DNA of 64,000 nt from Sambucus nigra (taxonomy: Eukaryota; Streptophyta; Magnoliopsida; Dipsacales; Adoxaceae): the NCBI GenBank assembly GCA_949130495.1, contig OX422211.1:394999049-395063048 (forward strand). The letters are read 5' to 3'. Position numbers and translations under genes: made by a program. Under the pieces are notes generated by a model that was not told where the DNA came from, did no database searches, and was given only the letters and a program-made list of their open reading frames with translations. This document shows positions 31,801 through 43,800 of the stretch, piece by piece; positions within the stretch are counted from its first letter, which is position 1; the number at the start of each line of letters is the position of its first letter.

Positions 31801-34800
31801 GAAGGTTAATGAAAGAATAAATTCGATTCCCCAAACCCCCACACTTCGTTACACATCAATTTGGGTTAGAAAATCGGATTTAGAGGCTTATGGTTTATTT
31901 GTCCACGATTCCCGTTTGCTTGCACGTAATTCACCCCATGTGAAATCTTTTGGTTGATTGTGATTGCATGTTTGTCATACACTAGTTGTGGTTTCATGAT
32001 ATATTTTTACTAGTGTGATGACTTGTACCTTTTGTATATATTTTTGAAATTTTTTTTGAAAAATACAAAAAGATTTTATTTTGTCAAATTTTAAAAAAAA
32101 AATCCAAAAAGATTTTTGTTTTTTGTTTGCACCGTTTATGGATGAACACTTAGGATGACCAAGTCACAACATCATTCCATTTTTTTCATGTGACTATTTG
32201 ATAGTGTTTTGAGACAATAGGTCAATTCATTCATGTGCTTTATAATGTTTGGAGTCATTAAGATGTAATTGAGTGTTTCTTCCTACATGTTTGACTCATG
32301 TTTCCTTTATAGCACACATGCACGAATTTGTTTGATTATTGTGCTTGTCTTATCACATGTTGGTTGTGTGTTTTCACTTCAATCCTGTCCTTAAAACAAA
32401 CCAAGCGCGATATATTTTGGTAAGGAAATTGTGCATATAAGAACCGTTTTGTGAGTTTGTGTGCTTTGTTTAAAAAACGGGGAGGGGCTGCGAAAGGTGA
32501 TTATCTATCCTTTGCGCAAAAGCCACCGTTAAAAAGGACCTAAAAAATGGAGGAATTTTATTATCCGATGTCCAAAGAGGTTAAAAGAGCCCGAAAAAAT
32601 TGAAAGGCAATAAAAAGAAATTCATGCCAATTATGGGCCATTTAGGTTTTTGTACCAATTCTCCAAAGTTTGAGAATTTAGATTACCTCTAAAAGAAAAT
32701 ATATATTAGGGAGTTTGGTTGGAGAATTTAAAACGGGTTTGCACGTCCTTGAAATGCTTGAAAATGCGCTACATAGTTTTGGACGTTATTGGTGTGGAAA
32801 TCACTTTGACTTTGATTTGTTGATTTGCATAAGACGATGTCATCTAAATTCAACAAATTTTTTACACCTAAGGATACTTTTGATGCTCATTCGTTAGGGG
32901 TACACATATGCATCGTGCACATATGATTGATTGAGTTGATTTACCTATCGAATGTGTTCACACCCATACATTCCGTTCCCATGACTTGGTTGTTTGAGTC
33001 TAAATCCATGGTGTGATTTTGGTATCATGTTTTACATTTTTTTTCAAAATGGCATCTATTTTTTGTATAAAAAATTGAAAAAAAAATCAAAAATAGTTTG
33101 CGAAGATTTTTTTTAGCATCTCCTTGCAAGAGCACGTTTGTCATTTGATTGATGCCTTGATTTGTATACCGTGACGCCCCGATTTTGCTTGCTTGTCTGA
33201 TTCATTCTTCTTATTTGTCTATTTGGGGACATCATAAAAAGGGGGAGAAAGAATTATCATTTTATGGGGGAGTTTGAATTTTGGGGGAGTTTTGAGATTT
33301 GACGTATGCTTATCATATATTGGTATCTATGTTTATCTCATTTCAAACTCGATACGTCACTTGGTATTTTTCTTTATCTCATGTGTGTAGGTACTACATT
33401 GATGATCTCTGAATTGCACACCCTGATGAGAAAAGATTTGAGATTCATGAAGATTTGAAGATCAAACGATGAAGACTATTCATTTGTACCTTTTTCAGTT
33501 TTGGGTTCATGGGAGGGTAGATTTGTATAGGCAATTTCATATTTGATAATTCGGATTTTTTATGTATGTACCGGCATAGACATAGGGGGAGATTTGTAAG
33601 GACATTTTTTCTCATGTCCAACATGTTACATTTGTGTATGTCGTACGCCGCTACATTTGGCACGTCACCTCACGATCTCACATGACGGCCTCTATCCGAA
33701 TTCCGGGAATCGAGCATTCAACATCTCCATTAATATGTCCCACATCTGCCTCAACGACTTCACGGTCCAAGATTTTAGGGACTTAATGCAAGTGGTACGC
33801 ACGGGAAGTCAAAACAGTGAAAAAAGGCACTATAGGAGAGTTCAAGGGCATTTTCGTAATTTTACATCCATAGTTCGGAGGTTTGGTCAGCTAGAAAGTT
33901 GAAGAGCTCGCCGCAACGAAGATACTGGAAAAAACGGCACCTCAATCCGAGCTACGGTGAAGGAGTTATGGCCTTTTGAAGATAGAGAAAATTCCTTAAA
34001 GAATGCTGTTTTTTTTGTACGCTGGATAGAATTTTAGAGTTTTAAAAACATGGGACTCTTCATATTTTTTCCTATAAATACCAACTTCGGGGGAGTTGTT
34101 TTGCAAGACTTTAGAAGACGTTTTTGAGAGTCCAAATTACTCTAGTCTTCATATTTTTGAGTCCCAAGACTCATGTTTTGATTCACACAATTGCCAAACC
34201 TTTGTGAATCTTTTGGAAACCCAAGAACACAACTTTTTAGTTTGTTCAAACCTTTGTGGAGAGATCTTTGCAACCGAGGGCTGCGTGTCATTGCTGAGGG
34301 AGTCTCTACAAAGTTTCATGGCTGCGTGTCATTGAGGAGTGCTGCGGTTCTTCCTTTGTTGATTGGACTGAGGTTCATGTGGGTTCGCTGCGTGTGGATT
34401 CATTGCTGCCCTCCTGGAAAGGGATATTTCCAGCCGCCGACTACAGAATCCGATACCTGAGGGTAATTCTTAGTCACTGTATTTTCATTGTAATCCGAAA
34501 TTGTATGTTACAATATTATAATGAAAATAAAAGGTTTTGCCCCTTTGGGGGATTTTTCCTGAAATTGTTTGTTTTTATCATGCATGCTATATTTTATTTG
34601 ATAAATCATCTAGATGCATGTCTTAGGGTTTAACTAAAATTTGGGATTAATTAAAATTGGTTTTTATTTGAGAAGTCGCAATATTTCCGCTGTAGCTACT
34701 CTCTCAAGACATAATTGATAACTAAGACAAGAAACTACAGTTGCCGTCTACCAAGAGAAGTTTGAATCTCCCAAACCCTTAATGTTAGCCAAGAACCCTA

Positions 34801-37800
34801 GCCTAACTAAGGAGTTTTCCCTTCCAGCTTCCTAAGTGATTTCAAAGAGGATATCAAAACTGGAGTAAAAATATTCCTACTCCAGTCGCTTCACCATGCT
34901 GTGTTATTAGCCGGACTGCAAGAATCCAGCAACTCCAAAAAAACTACACCTAAATGGCCTCACTCAAACACCAGCCAGTTTTACCATTCCAATATCATCA
35001 AGAACCCAACCTACCAATCCCAAAATTCTAACTCCCATGACAACCCAAGAGATAGCAAAGAACCAACTCCCATCAAGAAGATTTCAGCCAGAGAGATGCA
35101 AGCCGAAAGAGACGAGGGCCTACTGCGATGAACCCTATTTTTTTTGGCCATAAATGCAAAAAAAATGACAGTGCACATGCTTATCACTGTAGAATAAGAA
35201 GATGGTGAGGTTGAGAAAGAGAGATTCTACCGAAGAAAAGCTTGAACCAGTCCAAGAAAATCAGTCAGAAATGGAGGATGTCTCCATATCTCTTCATGCT
35301 ATGACAGGATCAGTTGCACTAAGAACTATGATCATCAAAGGCCACTCCAACAAGCATTAACTCACAATATTGGTTGATACTGGCAGCTCACACAATTTTT
35401 TAGATTCTACTATTGCTAAAAAAATTGGGTGTGACATTGAGAGAACTCCTCACATGGGGGTTACTTTGGCAAATGGCAGCCAAGTCACCAGTACAACAAG
35501 ATGCAAGAAGTTCAACTGGGAAATACAGTATTATAAATTTGAGGCCAAGGTGAAAATTTTAACCCTAGGAGGTTGTGATATGGTCCTTGGAGTACAATGG
35601 CTAAGTGAGATAAGTCCTTTTTGATGGATCTTGAGAAGCTACTGCCCAAGTTCATTAGAGGAGGAGAAGAAATTCAACTAGAAGATGCGAAAGGGGGCAT
35701 GCAACTACACATGATCAGTGGGAAAGCCACGACCAAGTGTGCAAGACATACAAGTATGCTATTATGGGACAACTCTACTCCGTGTCTCCCAAACCAAATA
35801 CACTAGCCATCCGTAACCAACTAGTCCCACTGCTTAATAAACTCACCGCTCTTTTTTATGAACCAAAAGGTTTACCTCCACCCAGAGCCCTGGACCATCA
35901 TATCCCTTTCAAATCTGGCAGGTTAGTTATAGACCCTATAGATACCCCTATATTCAGAAATCCGAAATCAAGAAAATCATAAAAGAAATGTTGCAATCAA
36001 GAGTAATAAGGCCTTCTCGTAGCCCTTTGCATCCCCAGTGCTACTTGTAAAGAAGAAAGATAATGCTTTATGTGTGTTGATTATAGGGAGGCTAATAACC
36101 TTACTATTAAGGATAAATTCCCCATTCATGTTATTGAAGAACTGTTGGGTGAGCTACATGGTGCCACCTTAGGACTTGATACCATCAAATTAGGGTACAT
36201 GAGCCAGCCATTCCTAAAACAGCATTTAGAACACATGATGGCCATTATGAGTTCTTGGTTATGCCTTTTGGACTAAGCAATGCTCCTGCATCTTTTCAAG
36301 CTCTCATGAACCAATGTGTTGAAACCCTATTTGAGGAAATTTGTATTGGTGTTTTTTATGACATCCTAATATACAGGCCTAACATGGAGGGCCATATCAA
36401 ACATTTGAGCATCACACTAGAGTTACGCTCTAAACATCAATTGTATGCCAAAATGTCTTCATTTGGGCAAGAACAGTTGGAGTACTTAGGACATATCATA
36501 TCCAAAGAAGTAGTTTCAGCAGACAAGGTGAAAATTGAGGCTATGGTGTCTTGGCCACTGCCTAAAACTGTAAAAGGACTCGGGGGGTTCCTAGGGCTCA
36601 CTGGGTATTATAGAAAGTTTGTTAGAGGCTATGGGATGATCAACAAGCCCCTTACCAACATGTTGAAGAGAAACTAGTTTATATGGAATGATGGGGCTAG
36701 AGAGGTATGTCAAAAACTTAAGTTATGATAACTACACCTGTTTTGGTACTGCCTAACTTCAACAAAACCTTTGTGATTGAGACAGATGCTAGTGACATTG
36801 GCACAGGTGCAGTCATGATGCAAGACCAAAGACCCTTAGCTTTCATTAGTAAAGCCCTCCCTCCAAGAAAAAGGGGTCTCTCCACCTATGAGAAAGAGCT
36901 ATGAGCAATTATTTATGCCATAGAGAAGTCGAGAACTTATCTCTATGGCCACCACTTCATTATCAAAACTGACCACCAGTCTCAAATACCTACTAGAGAA
37001 GAGAGTATCCTCTATGTTATAGCAAAAATGGCTCATTAAACTTTTGGGATTTGACTATGAAATTGTCTATAAAAGAGGGTTAGAAAATAAAGTGGAGGCT
37101 TCCTGAAGAACAGGCAGTATGCTATGCCCTTTCATCTCTCCAGCCTGATTGTAAGAGATCAACTCAAGCCTAGAGGGTGATGCTTGGGCTCAACAAATTT
37201 TGGTGCAGGTGATAGCACAATAGCACAATCCCCAGAGGTTCCTGGTGTTACTTATACCAATGGCACTCTCAGATTTCGTGGAAATTTGTGCATTGGTAAC
37301 CAAAATGACCACAGAAGAAGGATATTGGAAGAACTACATTCATCTGGTAGGCGGGGACAAGAATGAAAGCAACACGTAAGAGAGTTGAGCAATACTTCCA
37401 CTAGCCTAACTTGAAGGAAGATGTCAATGAGATTGTATCCACATGTGGAATTTGTCAAAGAAATAAGGGGGAAAATGTCCCATACCCAAGCCTCCTACAA
37501 CCCCTAGCCATTCCCACTCAACCATGGACAAAATGGATTTCATTGAGGACCTTCCTAAATCTGATACCAAAGAATCTATCCTAGTCATAGTGGATAGACT
37601 CGCTAAATACAACCACTTCATACCACTCTCTCACCCATCTCTGCCTCCCAAATAGCACAAATATTCTTTGAATCCATCCACAAACTACATGGCCTACCCA
37701 ACACAATAGTCTCGGACAGAGATTCTATCTTTCTCAACCAATTTTGGTCCCACCTGTTCAAACTCCTTGGTACTAAGCTACACCACTCCACACCCTATCA

Positions 37801-40800
37801 CCCTCAATTAGATGGACAAATTGAGAGGCTCAATCAGTGTTTGGAAAACTATTTAAGATGCATGACAAGTGATAGACGTAAAAACTGGTCTAAATGGATG
37901 GCACTAGCAGAATGGTGGTATAACACCACCTACCACTCATCTATCCAGACCACTCCCTTTGAGGCCTTGTATGGCTATTCCCCTCCCCTCCCCACCTCTC
38001 CATTCTTCAACAACCCTCGGTGAGAAACTCTGAACTTGGTCAATTTCTCGAGGAGAGAAGAAACATGTTACAAATATTGCAAGAGAGGCTCTCACAGGCA
38101 CAACATCGAATGAAACACTATGGTATGCTGATAAAAAAAAGGAGGGAAATATCATTTGAAATTGGCGATATGGTGTACTTAAGACGACAGCCCTACCGTC
38201 ACTAAGAAGAAATCTTAAGCTATCTCCTAGGTTCTATGGTCCTTGTAAAGTCATAGCAAAGAAAGGAACAATAGCCTACCAGTTGGATCTTCTTCCAGGC
38301 TCACATCCATTCACCCAGCGTTCCATGTATCGATGCTTAAGAAGAAATTGGGTTCTGATGTGACCCCTCATCACCAGCTCCCCATTAATGAATGACAAAG
38401 ACAAATAACTCTGGAACCCATAGCTATTCTATCTTGCGCATTTTTCAGCGGAAGAACAGGGCCATCACTCAGATAATCGTACAGTGATACAACACTCATC
38501 TAGCAGACGCGGCATGGGAGGATTATGACACCATAATCAGTCGCTTCCTCACCTCGATCATTGAGGACAAGGATCTCAAAAGGGGGATCCTTTGTCAGTA
38601 CACAACAGACTTTGTTACATGGCTGTTAATAAGTGTTGCCAGTTGTTAATAGTGTCATTTTGTTAAATGGTTGTTAATAACTAGCCAGCTGTCAAATACA
38701 GGTTTGTATGATCGTTAGTCAGTTAGTGTTAGTTAGAATAAGTCAGTTAGTGTTAATGAGTCAGTTAGTTAGAATAAGTCAGTTAGTATATATGAGTCAG
38801 TTAGGTTAGTTTTGTTACAAGTTCTATAAATACCAAATGGAGTTGTAATCAAAGGCACATTGGAAATTAATACAAACTCTTCTCAATTCATTCTCTCTCA
38901 TCTTTCTTATCTCTCTTATTCTTCTATCTCTCATCTTCTTCTATGTGCAATTCAATTTCTTAGAGTACTGGTTCCTCTAATCCCTTGAGGATGTGACATT
39001 TTATTTTGGCTTTGTTACCAAGAAGTTTTTTATGATGTAAAAGATTACAATGTTAGAAGGATCTAGAGACTACAAAACTAACTAAGAGTGCACAACTAAG
39101 GCCCAAAACACGGAGGGCCCAGTACAGAGGGAAAAATGGGAAAAATACTAAGAATAACATGAAATCCAACACTAGTAACAGAATGAACTTCCATTTTTGG
39201 ATTATGCAATTTTTTTGGTATGTATGCACATATACTTGAGTACGTTACAATAGCAGTCTTCTTCTGAACGACCAGAGATAAGGGAGATCAGACATGAGGA
39301 TTCAGAAAATTTGTGAATAGTGCCGAAAGCACGGGTTATAGATTTAAATGTGATAGTTTTATCCCATAGAATAGAGAATAAGAGGCATTCGTTAATAAAA
39401 TCTGATTTACAATGCAGTAGAGTAAGTAATGCTGTAGGCATGGGTATACCTAATATATATTTTTTTGATAAGTAATACGATGACATGGATATACTCGACT
39501 AAGGGGCGGAAACCAGTATACAGGGACTCCAGGGAGTATACAAATGATAAAAGCGCAAGAAAGTAACGAAGAACAAAGGGATAGGGATACAAAAACATCC
39601 CAGGGCCCGAAAAACTACACCCGTCTCAAACTCCTCCAAATTATCACGAAATATGGAATAGATGTAGGGAAATCCTCTTTGATCCAGAAATAAAGCAAAC
39701 TCAGAAACATGTAACGAGGACTCCCCGGGGACGTCGCCTTCCCTTTAAAGCATATTGGTCTACCTAGTATATATATAATGCGAATGAATATTTCATTTGA
39801 TTTAGACAATGGATTTTAAGAGATTTAGATAATGGTTTTTGTGTGCAGTCTTTTAGACTGAAACTTCGAAAACTTATATTTTTATGTAAGGGTCATTATA
39901 TTATTTTTTCCTCTACTTTATTTTGTATATAGTGTTCAGGATTTCTCTTGGTGTTAGCACAATGGTATTTAAAAAAACTCTACAAGTTTAAATCGAGTTG
40001 AGGCCGGATCGAGCTCGAAACTAGTAATAAAATACGAGCCGAACTTGAGCTTGGGGGCCTCTTTAGTCCAGCTTGGGTTTGGGAAGAGCAAATCTAACTC
40101 AGGCTGAGCCTGAGCAACCCCAAGCCCGGTTCACTGTCAAAACTTGAACTCGGGCCTGTTTGTTGGTTTTATTTGCCAGGGAAAATGAGGAATTTTTATC
40201 ATTTAGCATCTTTTGGGTGCTGATAGCAATTATTTGTCATGATTTTTTTTCCATCTTACACTATGGTACAAGTTGGTGAAGCACATTTGAAGCATTTGTT
40301 TTGGAATATTTCTGCTATCAAACAGCTCCTTAGATGAAAAGATTATTTTTTCACACTGATAATGACTCTCAAAACGCCTTCAAAATTCTTGTACCTCTAC
40401 TATCTCCTCTTCAAGGTGTGGAAATCCTTTCTTGAACCTCGCATTACTCCCTCCTTTTCTCATTTTCCTTCAATTGTTTCACTTTCTTTCCCAACAAAAA
40501 CTCTAAACCATAACATCTCTCCCTTTCTTTCTCTAAAAGCCTTCTAACCCCATTACATGAATACGGTTGAAGCTTCTGAGGGTTGATGGTTAATATACAT
40601 ACGAATTGTTAATTAGAGTTTGATCAGGTCAACCAATCGTTTGAGGGACCTTGCCAGATTCTTCCATTCTATGATATACGCTGCATTTCCCTATGGTTTT
40701 TAAGCGTCAGTTACTTCACTGGTTACCAACTCAAATCAACTTACTATTCAGGGGAAGTCTCCTGTATAAGGGTCCACGTTTGAAGTAAGTTCCTTCCTGT

Positions 40801-43800
40801 TACCCTACCCAAGTGGTGTTCCTTCCTCTATCTCATATTAAGAGTCCACGTTTGAAAGTACCAAGTTCGTAAGAAAATTTGACCTTCAACATAATCAATG
40901 GCCATGATTAAAACTTACCAAGACATTATGAAATTTGGGACATTAATTTACAGAGTGGACTTTTACCCTGGATGTCTAAAAAGGAAAATAGAACTCTGAA
41001 TTTTGCGCAAAGCGAGTAGAGTTTTAATGGTGAAGACTAGCACAATGTTACCTTACAGTCTGACCTCAAAGCCAATGTCAAAGCCAATGTCTCGGTTCTA
41101 GTCCTATCCTTGCGAGAGTATCCCCTCCTGTTCCTTGAGGAGGGGTTACTCGGACAACACACCTTACAATACGGATCTAATGTAATTGTTATTTGGCATA
41201 ACATGCATTTCCAGTGCTCCAAGCTGGACTTTAGCAATCATGACCATTAATCTAAGCTTGCCAGTCTACTCTCAACTTGTCAACCATTTGAACAACCTAG
41301 TCCTTCGCAAACACACAACATAGTGACCATACTTTCCCACATAGCAGAAAATTCTTATAGAATTGAGCTGGCTCTTTTGGTTTATATCAAGGAAAAAACA
41401 ACCCGTTTCAAGGACTCTTTATACTTTGGAGTGTAGTTCATGTTGGGGCATTGAGCTTGTTACTTTAAAACTTGCAATAAGTGAAAGTCAAAGTGTACAA
41501 TTTAAGAAACAGATTAAATACTTAGTTAAACTTTTTTGTTCAGTCCAAAAACACTTTTCTCATGATATTTTATATCCTACTGCAAGGCTTTGTGATTTGG
41601 TCAAAGATCTCCCTGCATGGGTGAATGTGCATGAAATGAAAAAGGAATTTTTGTAAAGAGTTTAAATCGGGGAAAGCCCGGTGAAACAAATATCTAGGTT
41701 TGCTTATCGTTAACTTGTGTCCATGTTTGATTGTCAAATTATTTATATTTTTAACTGCGATGGTAGTTGGATGTGCTTCCATAACCAGGTCATAAGACTA
41801 TGTGCTCTCCTATTAAATATTTCTGTCTTTTACTTCAAACTTGATATGGATGGTGATATACAAGGATGTTTCTAAGTCAAGGTCGTTAATCACTTTCATC
41901 ATGATAGTAACATGAAAGAATATATGTTTTAATCTATATGGAAACAAAAATTATTACAGCAAGAATCAAGAAGAAAGATCAATTTAATTATAGCTTAGCA
42001 CATTAGAATTTATATTGAATCCAGTTATTGGCTATCTGGAGACCAGCTTTTGTCTCAGTGATGTAATGCAGGAGAAGACTTCCAAAAGGTTAACACAAAA
42101 CATTAGAACATAAGCACTAGTTAGGGTTTTAATCATGTTCACACTCTATTCTTTCATCTCATCCTCGAGATAATGATCATCAATCAGAACATAAAACTAG
42201 GAAAGGCCCCTTTATACTAAACGGGAAGAAGAGAAAAAGGAACAAGAAGTTATAAAATAACAAATATGCCACTGTATGTGCCCACGGATCACTCAGTTTC
42301 CACATTGCTAAATTCTTATCTGTCACTTCTTTATGTTTACAGCGGCACCTACTAGACATTCTTGACAAGGCTGCAATAGATGATGTCTTGGTGGTCTTAT
42401 CTGTGGCAAATACATGCGAAAAAGCATGTGAGAGATTGCTTGCAAGGTGTATTGAGATTATCATAAAATCCGAAGTTGATATTGTAACTCTCGATAAAGC
42501 CCTGCCCGAGCATATTGTAAAACAAATAACAGATTCACGTTTGGAACTTGGCTTGCTTGAGCCTGAAAACAATATTTTTCCGGATAAACACGTGAAAAGA
42601 ATACACAGGGCTCTCGATTCGGATGATGTTGAGTTAGTCAGAATGCTGCTAAAAGAGGGGCACACTACCCTAGATGAAGCTTGTGCCCTCCATTATGCGG
42701 TAGCCTATTGCGACGCAAAGACCACAACAGAACTTCTTGATCTTGCACTTGCTGATGTTAACCATAGAAATTTAAGGGGTTACACCGTGCTCCATGTGGC
42801 TGCAATGAGAAAAGAGCCTAAAATTATAGTGTCTCTTCTCACAAAGGGAGCTCGGCCGTCTGATCTCACATCGGACGGCCGAAAATCCCTTCAAATCTCA
42901 AAGAGGCTCACGAGAGCTGCAGATTATTATAAGTCTATTGAGGAAGGCAAGGCTTCTCCCAAGGATCGTTTGTGCATAGAAATTTTGGAGCAAGCAGAAA
43001 GAAGGGACCCCTTATTAGGAGAAGCTTCTGTTTCTCTTGCTATGGCAGGTGATGATCTGCGTATGAAGTTGTTATACCTTGAGAATAGAGGTAAGATACT
43101 CTTATGGGTGACTTCATCTCTTTTTTTTGTACACTTATGCTTATCCACTTCCTTTGTTATGTAGATTACAATTTAATTTGTTGACCCTCGTTAGTAAGTG
43201 TCAATATGAGCCTCAAATGCCTGATGCTATTGGTAGGAGCATTGACGAGTAATTAAAAACTGAGGCCCCATTGTTAAATCATCATTGCTTCAACTTATGA
43301 AGCATGGAAACTTATGAGAAGGCAGCGTGTCCGTGTCTGACACACAGACACTCTCCCGACACTCTTGGGCACCTGTCCATGATTTTAGTATAAAACTAAT
43401 GTGTCTGACACTTATTTGTCCGTGTCTGACTCTCCGGCACTTGTTTGCACATGTTTATAAGTATATAACAATATAAGTTAAATGGGTGGCATCATTTTGG
43501 GGCTCCACCATTAAAGAATATGTCCCAATGTCATTAGAACTTGCTCTTCCTGCTCTAGTGGCACTAGAACCTCCACGATTATTTGAAAAAAACCTTGTTT
43601 TCATGTTATGATGTTTTGCTATGGGATATTAATTCATCTTTTTAAGAAGTATTCAAACAATTATTTTTCATGTTTATGTATATGACTATAAATTTACAAA
43701 GATATTTTTACTTATCAATGTGTTCCCGGCGTGTGATGTCATAATTTTTTGAGATTTTCCGTGTCCTGTTGATAGCGAGAGCCGTCAAATTTGAACCCTA

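Larger units (their letters stand above)
29525..34706 (+). mobile_element. Gag-only Sirevirus-like copia element (5.2 kb), recent
   Basis: LTRs 29525-30635 and 33595-34706 differ by only about 8 substitutions and one single-base indel (about 0.7%). Perfect duplication AGACA (29520-29524, 34707-34711). A tRNA-Met primer-binding site follows the 5' LTR; a second identical copy lies 92 bases on. One ORF encodes the zinc-knuckle and coiled-coil part of a copia gag. No protease, integrase, RT or RNase H remains. Repeated GGGGGAG tracts before the 3' LTR recall the multiplied polypurine tracts of Sireviruses. It must have moved with enzymes supplied in trans. Confidence 0.9.
26697..38998 (+). mobile_element. 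Ty3/gypsy chromovirus inserted in the copia element
   Basis: LTRs 26697-27095 and 38593-38998 (TGTCA...TGTGACA, about 8-10% diverged by eye), flanked by a perfect TTTTA duplication (26692-26696, 38999-39003). A primer-binding site TGGGTATCAGAAC follows the 5' LTR; the polypurine tract AAAAGGGGGATCC precedes the 3' LTR. Gag, protease, RT, RNase H, integrase and a chromodomain-like tail are recognisable but broken. Elements B and the Sirevirus-like element are inserted in gag. Without these insertions it is about 5.1 kb. Confidence 0.93.
20768..39171 (-). mobile_element. Ty1/copia element hosting further insertions
   Basis: About 4.4 kb of copia sequence on the minus strand, now spread over 18.4 kb. 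The 3' LTR is on the left (20768-20931) and the 5' LTR on the right (39025-39171). The right LTR is preceded by a minus-strand primer-binding site (39008-39022, like TGGTATCAGAGC), and the 3' LTR follows a polypurine tract (GAAGAGGGGG before TGTTGGATTTC). The flanks CTAGA and CTAGT form an imperfect duplication. The domain order on the minus strand is protease, pre-integrase, integrase, RT, RNase H. Elements at 21054-22754 and 26697-38998 interrupt it. LTRs are short and strongly diverged, so this is the oldest layer. Confidence 0.85.
16846..42342 (+). other. NPR1-like intron 1, 25.5 kb
   Basis: The intron is phase 0 and lies at the family's conserved intron position. About 18.4 kb of it is one nest of retrotransposons (20768-39171); hAT, MITE, minisatellite and LINE-type insertions add more. 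Stretches 19700-20767 and 39775-42342 hold no recognised element apart from a low-grade GCTCGAG-rich patch near 40000-40150. Confidence 0.9.

Noticed and set aside
40000..40160. Possible non-autonomous element with GAGCTCG/GCCGAAC words
   Set aside because: Too diverged to set termini or a duplication; left as unclassified intron sequence.
41363..41656. 97-codon open frame in the last part of intron 1
   Set aside because: No recognised domain and no splice or promoter context; chance length in AT-rich DNA.
42180..42665. 161-codon minus-strand frame over NPR1-like exon 2
   Set aside because: Antisense shadow of a well-supported exon and its upstream intron.
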